This document shows positions 23,955-29,066 of a stretch of 29,066 nt of DNA, piece after piece. The first letter of the stretch is position 1; every line of letters starts with the position of its first letter. The translations under genes were made by a program, and so were the position numbers. Source of the stretch: CAYWHE01 sp964458125 (lineage in GTDB: Bacteria; Bacteroidota; Bacteroidia; AKYH767-A; OLB10); the NCBI GenBank assembly GCA_964458125.1, contig CAYWHE010000025.1, forward strand, positions 1 to 29,066, in the 5' to 3' direction. Below the pieces are notes generated by a model. That model saw only the letters and a program-made list of their open reading frames with translations, was not told the DNA's origin and did not search any database.

Positions 23955-26933
23955 TTATTTATCATAAGGGACATCGCCGCCAATGAATGTATTCCATTCC
24001 TCCCTGGTGAAACTGCGTTTCAGGTTTTGTGAGAATATTTTTTCGAAGTAAGATGTTTTGACGGGATAACACCGGATTCCGTTATCAGCACAGGCAGCAT
24101 ATATGAAATCGCTGTTCATGCCCAGCGAAGTAACCACGCTGGTGTTATTGATTTCAATCGGTTTGCCTGATTCCGACAGGCGATGAATATGAATCAGCTT
24201 GTTTGACAGTCCGATTACCAGCAAATCATTCCTTTCATTGAGGCAGATAAAATCAGCACTTGCCGGTTCGTTAATGGAACGCACCGTTTGTCCGCTACCG
24301 TTGAGTAATTGAACGGTTCCGTTAGAATATCCCACAGCAATAAGTTTTCCGTTGCAGGTAATGGCCTGCACTCTTCCGTTTGCAGCAGTAAATGACTGCA
24401 CATCACTGCCGTCGGCATTCATCTGAATTACCTTTCCGTCCTCACTGCCCGCAAATATCCTGGAGTTATTTTCACTCATGGCAATGGCCCGGACTTTCGA
24501 TGAGCATTTGTTTTTTTTGAACAGCGAATTATTCTTCCAGATGATTAAGGAACTGTCACGGCCCCCCGTAACAATGGTTGCTCCATCGCTGCTGAACGCA
24601 ACTGCACGGATTAATCCGTCATGGCCAGCGAGTATTTTTGGTTGCGATGTGTTCCTCAGGTCAAAAACGGCGACTGCATTATTGTCCATTCCGATGGCTG
24701 CAAAACCTGCGTTTTCGCTTAAGTAATACGTGTTGCCTCCGGAGGTTAACCCGCTTAACCTGTTTTGATTTCCTGCGGCATAATTTTCAGCGCCGAAATT
24801 TTTAACGGAATTGCTCTTCAAGAGTGCGGTGATGGTTTTCCCTGACAGCGCCATGGCGTTGATGTCATCGTTTTCACGAATCACCATGGGTTTATAGGAG
24901 ACATCAATTTTTTGGGCCGAGGTAATCAGTGCATTATATAGCTGCGCATCATTCATATTGCCGCCGTTGGCATCCGAAATTTTGTAGGCCTGGTAGGCAA
25001 GAAGTCCCGCCAGTTGGGCATCATTTTTTTCCTGTAAGGATTTAAATGCAATATTCTGACTGATGGAAACCAGCCGCAGACGTTCCTTTTCGGACGTAGC
25101 AGAGTCTGCCTTCATTTTCTGACTCAAGGCTTCTGCGCTTTTCTGCTCGGCCAGTTTTTTCTGTTCCAATGCAAGCTGTTGCTGCTGGGTTGCACGTAAT
25201 GCCTCCTCTTCGGCTTTGATTTTTTGCTGATCGGCCAGCTTTTTCTGTTCTCCGGCGATATTCGATTGCAATTCGGCGAAAGACTTGGCGTCCATAGCCT
25301 GCCTGGAAGCCTCCAGCGCCATTTCCTTTGCCTTCTCCGCCAATTGTTTCTGATTCAGCGCTTCCGTCGTTTTCTGCTCTGCGACATGGCTTTTGTCGGT
25401 GGCCTTTTTCGTTTGAACCAGGGCCCATGCCGTCAATATCGAAACGGTCACGAGGAATGTGGCAACAGCTCCCCGGATAATAAGCGTACGTTGCTTCTTG
25501 CGTTGTATTTCGCGGCCTCGTTCGGCGTTGCTTTCATCCAGAAACCGCATGGCTTCTCCAAACTGGCTGTTATACTGTCCGGCCCATGCTTCATTCGGAT
25601 TGTTTTTTCTTTTCCAGTCCAGCGCAACCTGCAGTTCAGGATCCCTCCATAAGGCCGATTGTCCTGCTTTGTATAAACCGGCTCCGTTGCAAAGCCGGTT
25701 ATACATTTCTGCCGACTCCATTTCTTCATCAACCCAGGTTCGAAGGCGCTCCCACCCCCGCATTAAGCTTTCATGGGAGATGTCCAGAATGGTCGTCTCC
25801 GATACCGCCACTTCTTCCCCTGGCAAAACAAAGGTCCGGCCGGCCTTCCGGAATGGATACATCACCTGCATCAACTCTTCATAAGTTGCCCCGGTAATCT
25901 GCATTAAGCTTTTAATGGCAGTGGGCCTTCTGATACCCCTGTTTTCACCGGTTTTTACTGTAAGACATTTGAGGACGGCTTCCAGTAACTTTTTCTGTTT
26001 TTCGGTTTTCAGTTCATGAAATGCCTCGTCGGCATGATAAGACAAGGCATGCTGCATGGTACCCGTCATTTCATAATGACGGATATCCATGGGTTCCCCG
26101 GGTTCGGCTGTTTCCACCCATTTATCCCAGGTGCGCATCAGGGCATGCTGCAATACCGGAAGCTGGTCGGGATTATCTCCCAGATCGTTGAATACCTGCT
26201 GCACCAGCCGCGGGGATATCTTCCCGCCTGCATATTGCACCGGCCCGGTAATGACCAGCTTGCTCTGCTTTTCATTGAGCCTTGGTACCAGGTAATGCCC
26301 GTCGTTAATCGCCTCCGGCAATCCTTCAAACCTTACACAGTCACCCAGAAAATCGGAACGAATGGTCAGTACTACATAAATGGGCACGTCACGCTGCCTG
26401 ACGGCGTCAGTAATAAGCCTTACGAAATTTTCTGATTCTGTATCGTTACGTTCCATGGAATCATTTGAAAACCGAAAGGTTTCTTCAAACTGATCCAGCA
26501 GAATTAACAGGTTGGTATCAGGCGGCAGCAAATTGCGCACTCCCTGAACCAAACCCAGGGAACTGGCCCTCATCTGCTGGTTCATCCGCTCCAAAAGCGG
26601 CTGATCTTTTTCCGGATCACCCGTGCCCAGGATGTTTTTACGGATCAGCGCAGCGGCAAGATTTTTTACCGGCGTATTTCCAGGTTTCATGGAGGCAATG
26701 CACCACGCTTTTTTACTGTCCTGCATTTTTCCCTGGTGAATGGCAGGCAACAACCCGGCCCTGACCAGGGAGGATTTACCGGTTCCGGAAGTGCCTACAA
26801 TGGCCACGAAGTGGTTTTGCGACAGTTTGTTTAATAAATCACCGATATGCTGCTCCCTTCCAAAAAACAAATAGCTCTCTTCGTAATCGAAGGAACGTAA
26901 ACCGGGAAACGGATTTTTAGTAACTTCAGTCAT
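23955..26933 (-). CDS. nSTAND1-type P-loop NTPase with membrane segment, coiled coil and WD40-like propeller
   Basis: This 992-residue protein begins with the family signature NPFPGLRSF (7-15) and FFGRE. Walker A is GTSGTGKSS (47-55, K53) and Walker B is LLILLDQFEE (142-151). The segment DISHESLMRGWERLRTW near 385-400 is typical of nSTAND1 proteins. A single membrane helix (about 486-507, IIRGAVATFLVTVSILTAWA) has more positive residues on its N-terminal side, so the NTPase should be cytoplasmic. A Lys/Glu/Gln-rich coiled coil (about 511-615) follows, then WD40-like blades (about 690-970), the clearest being GHDGLIRAVAFSSDG...SLIIWK. The C terminus FTREEWNTFIGGDVPYDK resembles the tail of other Bacteroidota WD40/STAND proteins. 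No N-terminal effector domain is present. It lies 58 nt after the histidine kinase gene. STAND proteins are usually switches in signalling or defence; which applies here is unknown. Confidence 0.88.
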   Translation of the reverse strand: MTEVTKNPFPGLRSFDYEESYLFFGREQHIGDLLNKLSQNHFVAIVGTSGTGKSSLVRAGLLPAIHQGKMQDSKKAWCIASMKPGNTPVKNLAAALIRKNILGTGDPEKDQPLLERMNQQMRASSLGLVQGVRNLLPPDTNLLILLDQFEETFRFSNDSMERNDTESENFVRLITDAVRQRDVPIYVVLTIRSDFLGDCVRFEGLPEAINDGHYLVPRLNEKQSKLVITGPVQYAGGKISPRLVQQVFNDLGDNPDQLPVLQHALMRTWDKWVETAEPGEPMDIRHYEMTGTMQHALSYHADEAFHELKTEKQKKLLEAVLKCLTVKTGENRGIRRPTAIKSLMQITGATYEELMQVMYPFRKAGRTFVLPGEEVAVSETTILDISHESLMRGWERLRTWVDEEMESAEMYNRLCNGAGLYKAGQSALWRDPELQVALDWKRKNNPNEAWAGQYNSQFGEAMRFLDESNAERGREIQRKKQRTLIIRGAVATFLVTVSILTAWALVQTKKATDKSHVAEQKTTEALNQKQLAEKAKEMALEASRQAMDAKSFAELQSNIAGEQKKLADQQKIKAEEEALRATQQQQLALEQKKLAEQKSAEALSQKMKADSATSEKERLRLVSISQNIAFKSLQEKNDAQLAGLLAYQAYKISDANGGNMNDAQLYNALITSAQKIDVSYKPMVIRENDDINAMALSGKTITALLKSNSVKNFGAENYAAGNQNRLSGLTSGGNTYYLSENAGFAAIGMDNNAVAVFDLRNTSQPKILAGHDGLIRAVAFSSDGATIVTGGRDSSLIIWKNNSLFKKNKCSSKVRAIAMSENNSRIFAGSEDGKVIQMNADGSDVQSFTAANGRVQAITCNGKLIAVGYSNGTVQLLNGSGQTVRSINEPASADFICLNERNDLLVIGLSNKLIHIHRLSESGKPIEINNTSVVTSLGMNSDFIYAACADNGIRCYPVKTSYFEKIFSQNLKRSFTREEWNTFIGGDVPYDK

Positions 26934-26991
26934 GTGGGTCTCGTGTTGAAGTACCGGAAAATAAACGGGTGAATTTAGCCTTTTAATTAAT

Positions 26992-28590
26992 TTATTCTAA
27001 TGATTTCAACGGAATGGACAGGATAAACTCACTGCCTTTTCCGGTATCGCTTACCAGCGAAAGTTCGCCGTTATTGCCCTTGGTAATAATGTCATGGCTG
27101 ATCGAAAGCCCCAGCCCCGTTCCCTCACCGCTTGGTTTGGTCGTAAAGAACGGCAGAAATATCTTGTTCCGGATTTCTTCCGGAATCCCCATGCCATTGT
27201 CGCGAATGGCGATGATCAGGATGGCATTTTTAACGGTTGTCCTGATCTGTAATACCGGCATATATTCCGTATGACCGGAAGTGTTTTCCGGCGTCATTAA
27301 TTTTTTCCTTTTTTCATTCATCGTATAAAAGGCATTACTGAATATATTTAAAAGAACGCTTCCAAAATCTTCAGCCACGATGTCAATCTGAGGTAATTTT
27401 GGCTCATATAATTTCTCTATGCTGCATTCAAATCCTGCCACTTTGTTTTTTATGCCGTTCATCGAAATATCCAAAAACCCGTCTATCGTCCTGTTCACCT
27501 CAATCTTTGTTTTTACACCTCTTCCCTTCCTGCTCAGCATCATCATGTTCTTGACTATGCTATAGGCCCGCTGCCCGTGAAAGTGAATTTTATCCAGGTT
27601 GTTTAACAGTTGGCCTTTTAATTCGTCCTGCTCCTCCTTGGTATGGGTCTGGTCCATCTCGGGAACCAGGTCCCTGCTGATCTGGGAAAAATTATTCACA
27701 AAATTCAGCGGATTTAAGATTTCATGTGCAAACCCGGAGGCGATTTCGCCCAGGGAGGCCATCTTTTCATTGTGTATAAGCTGCGTTTGAGCACTGATCA
27801 GCTGGTTATGAATCAGCGCATTGCCTATGGCAACGGAAGTATACGGAATCAGGGAACGTATCATTTCTATGTGATAATCATTATAGGCATCCTTATTAAA
27901 ACTCATGACGCTCAGTGTTCCAACCTCTTTTTCATTTCTTAAAACCGGGAATGACATGATCGACTGAGGCATTCTTCCGTCTTCCAGTGCAAGTGGCTTA
28001 AAGACGTATCGCTCAAAATCCTTTTGCGCATCGCCTAAATGCACTTCCCTGTTATTCTGGAGACACCATTCGGCAAGGTGGTTCCTGTAAACGGATCCGT
28101 CCGGGTTGCCCTTCGACTCGATGTTGGACAGGATCTGCCAGCTGTTATCCCGCCACGAATAAATTCCCAGTTCGAATATGGCTGCGTCCATGATCGAATC
28201 AATCGTCTGATATAAATGCTGAAACGTATCGGATAATTTTAAGGAGGAGGTAACCCGTTGGCCGAGTTCATTCACAATGCGTGAATTATCCAGCAAGGTT
28301 TTAAGTTCAACGATTTTATCCTTGTCTTTCCGATTCTCCGGTCCGCGTCCCGGAATGATGGGATCTGCCGCTGTTGAAACACTTTCCATTTTACGGACCA
28401 GTCCTTCCATCCCTGACTGAAATTTAATGGAGTCGGAAGCCGGACTTAATTTCAATACCCCTGCATTTAAAAGTTTGTCAAATCTGGCATTCAGTTCAGC
28501 GCCCGTTTCCTTCCACTTCTTCTTCATATATAAAATGGTCACTAGCACTCCTCCAATAAAAATAATGCTGAATAAAAGAATCTGAATCAT
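26992..28590 (-). CDS. Membrane-anchored GAF sensor histidine kinase
   Basis: This 532-residue kinase has one N-terminal membrane segment (about 2-22), a GAF-like domain (about 105-262) and a kinase core. H289 lies in the box GFAHEILNPLNF. The N-box contains N415 and N419 (LLNIFSNAFYTMNE), G1 is RDNGMGIP (463-470), the F-box is FLPFFTTKP and G2 is GEGTGLGLSIS (488-498). It lacks receiver and Hpt domains, unlike its relative at 6423-8819, so it needs a separate response regulator, and none is adjacent. The sensor half aligns without gaps to that kinase (80 of 160 identical over residues 101-260 by hand count). It is probably the first gene of an operon with the nSTAND and TPR-barrel genes. The signal is unknown. 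Confidence 0.93.
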   Translation of the reverse strand: MIQILLFSIIFIGGVLVTILYMKKKWKETGAELNARFDKLLNAGVLKLSPASDSIKFQSGMEGLVRKMESVSTAADPIIPGRGPENRKDKDKIVELKTLLDNSRIVNELGQRVTSSLKLSDTFQHLYQTIDSIMDAAIFELGIYSWRDNSWQILSNIESKGNPDGSVYRNHLAEWCLQNNREVHLGDAQKDFERYVFKPLALEDGRMPQSIMSFPVLRNEKEVGTLSVMSFNKDAYNDYHIEMIRSLIPYTSVAIGNALIHNQLISAQTQLIHNEKMASLGEIASGFAHEILNPLNFVNNFSQISRDLVPEMDQTHTKEEQDELKGQLLNNLDKIHFHGQRAYSIVKNMMMLSRKGRGVKTKIEVNRTIDGFLDISMNGIKNKVAGFECSIEKLYEPKLPQIDIVAEDFGSVLLNIFSNAFYTMNEKRKKLMTPENTSGHTEYMPVLQIRTTVKNAILIIAIRDNGMGIPEEIRNKIFLPFFTTKPSGEGTGLGLSISHDIITKGNNGELSLVSDTGKGSEFILSIPLKSLE

Positions 28591-29011
28591 AACAAGCCTG
28601 ATGTTTTATATACCGTAATTATAGATAATTAATGTTGTTTAATAATAAAAAATGTACGATGGGTCAGTTTCGCTGTATGAAATGCAACTCAGAAATTCAG
28701 CACTGGTTTTGGAATATTATTGGTTTATTGCAGGCTTGCGCATCAGCCGGACCTGCCGGCTATCCCTTTAAAAATTACCTGGACAGCGTCATTCCCTTTT
28801 ACCGGCTGGCGGTTTGTTGTCCGGATAACGGCGGCCATTCCGTAAATAACCCTTAAGCAGGAAGGTCCCGCAATCGTGATCGCCCTTCTTCATTTCACGC
28901 CTGTTAGCATCGGATCCCCGGGCCGGAAGTCTACTGGTGATTTATTAATCCTTATTTTCAACGCTCCTTTTTTTAATCAAGGGTATGAACCACAGGGCAA
29001 GCGCTGTATCT

Positions 29012-29037
29012 ATCCCGATTCGCTTCGCGACCGGGAT
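29012..29037. repeat. Strong hairpin ATCCCG...CGGGAT, likely part of a dispersed repeat
   Basis: The arms ATCCCG and CGGGAT enclose a second stem TCGC/GCGA with a three-base loop, separated by a small internal bulge. It has no T tract and does not follow a visible gene end, so a terminator is not favoured. With the adjacent palindrome half at 29040-29066 it looks like part of a repeated intergenic element. Confidence 0.55.
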
Positions 29038-29052
29038 TCATTCGACTACGAC

Positions 29053-29066
29053 TTTCACTTCGGACT
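29053..29066 (+). repeat. 14-bp direct terminal repeat (matches 1-14)
   Basis: TTTCACTTCGGACT occurs as the last 14 bases and as the first 14 bases of the window. Joining the ends through this overlap restores a palindrome with outer arms ATTCGACT (29040-29047) and AGTCGAAT (33-40) and inner arms ACTTT (29051-29055) and AAAGT (26-30). Confidence 0.8.

Larger units (their letters stand above)
28591..29066. other. Non-coding end of the window upstream of the GAF kinase gene
   Basis: No convincing gene was found; a 74-residue plus-strand frame (28632-28856) has no recognisable sequence or signal. The A+T-rich part next to 28590 probably holds the kinase promoter, but no clear TAnnTTTG was found. 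The region contains the hairpin AGCCGG-ACCTG-CCGGCT at 28745-28761 and a longer hairpin at 29012-29037, followed by half of a palindrome that matches the window start. Confidence 0.5.

Noticed and set aside
23955..26933. Anti-phage Avs-type defence gene
   Set aside because: It has a STAND NTPase, but no effector domain, no TPR-type sensor array of the Avs kind, and no defence genes nearby; the membrane helix and barrel partner point to envelope signalling instead. It stays open but unsupported.
28632..28856. 74-residue plus-strand ORF with several Cys
   Set aside because: It has no recognisable domain, no signal, no start context, and spans the hairpin at 28745-28761 in a region that should hold the kinase promoter.
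1..29066. Complete small circular plasmid
   Set aside because: The 14-bp end overlap allows it, but there is no replication, partition or mobilisation gene, and the gene content is chromosomal in type. A break in a dispersed repeat is the simpler explanation.

Overview
This window looks like chromosomal DNA of a member of the Bacteroidota, probably Chitinophagia- or Sphingobacteriia-like. The evidence is three secreted proteins that end in type IX secretion (T9SS) type A sorting domains, PKD and SprB-type repeats, many lipoproteins beginning Cys-Lys-Lys at the mature end, a LytTR response regulator, nSTAND and TPR/outer-membrane barrel proteins, and promoter-like TAnnTTTG elements. All convincing genes lie on the minus strand, so transcription runs from high to low coordinates. 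I see no tRNA, rRNA, CRISPR, transposase, integrase or plasmid replication gene.

In transcription order, the first block (28590 to 22881) encodes a membrane-anchored GAF histidine kinase, a 992-residue nSTAND NTPase with a central membrane segment, coiled coil and WD40-like propeller, and a TPR plus outer-membrane beta-barrel protein. Topology suggests the last two could span the envelope, from cytoplasmic NTPase to periplasmic propeller to TPR and outer-membrane barrel.

The second block (22732 to 11823) is the most unusual part. It is an alternating array of two lipoprotein families, here called B (signature YDDTLASADN near the N terminus, ACFG...YY.P.L near the C terminus) and A (signature DGG[YF]ILCGTVNQ and a C-terminal D-A-N-G motif). 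The order is B1-A1-B2-A2-psiA-B3-A3-B4-A4. Three A-to-B junctions overlap by exactly 20 nt and the B-to-A gaps are under 15 nt, so the genes appear translationally coupled. One B gene and most of one A gene have been lost, leaving a frameshifted remnant. Some B genes carry repeat-like DNA between the overlap start codon and the lipoprotein hydrophobic core. The function of A and B is unknown; the blade-like motifs suggest beta-propellers at the outer membrane.

The third block (11812 to 8980) encodes a kelch-repeat protein and a LamG-like protein, both apparently T9SS-secreted. The fourth block (8819 to 112) encodes a hybrid histidine kinase with receiver and Hpt domains, a LytTR response regulator, and a 1678-residue M36 (fungalysin-like) metallopeptidase with PKD, Ig-like and SprB repeats and a T9SS tail, followed by a strong terminator. 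The two kinases flanking the island share a colinear sensor half, about 50% identical by hand count over 160 residues.

The two ends of the window share 14 bp and together rebuild one palindrome. This suggests the contig was broken in copies of a dispersed repeat, or less likely that it is circular.
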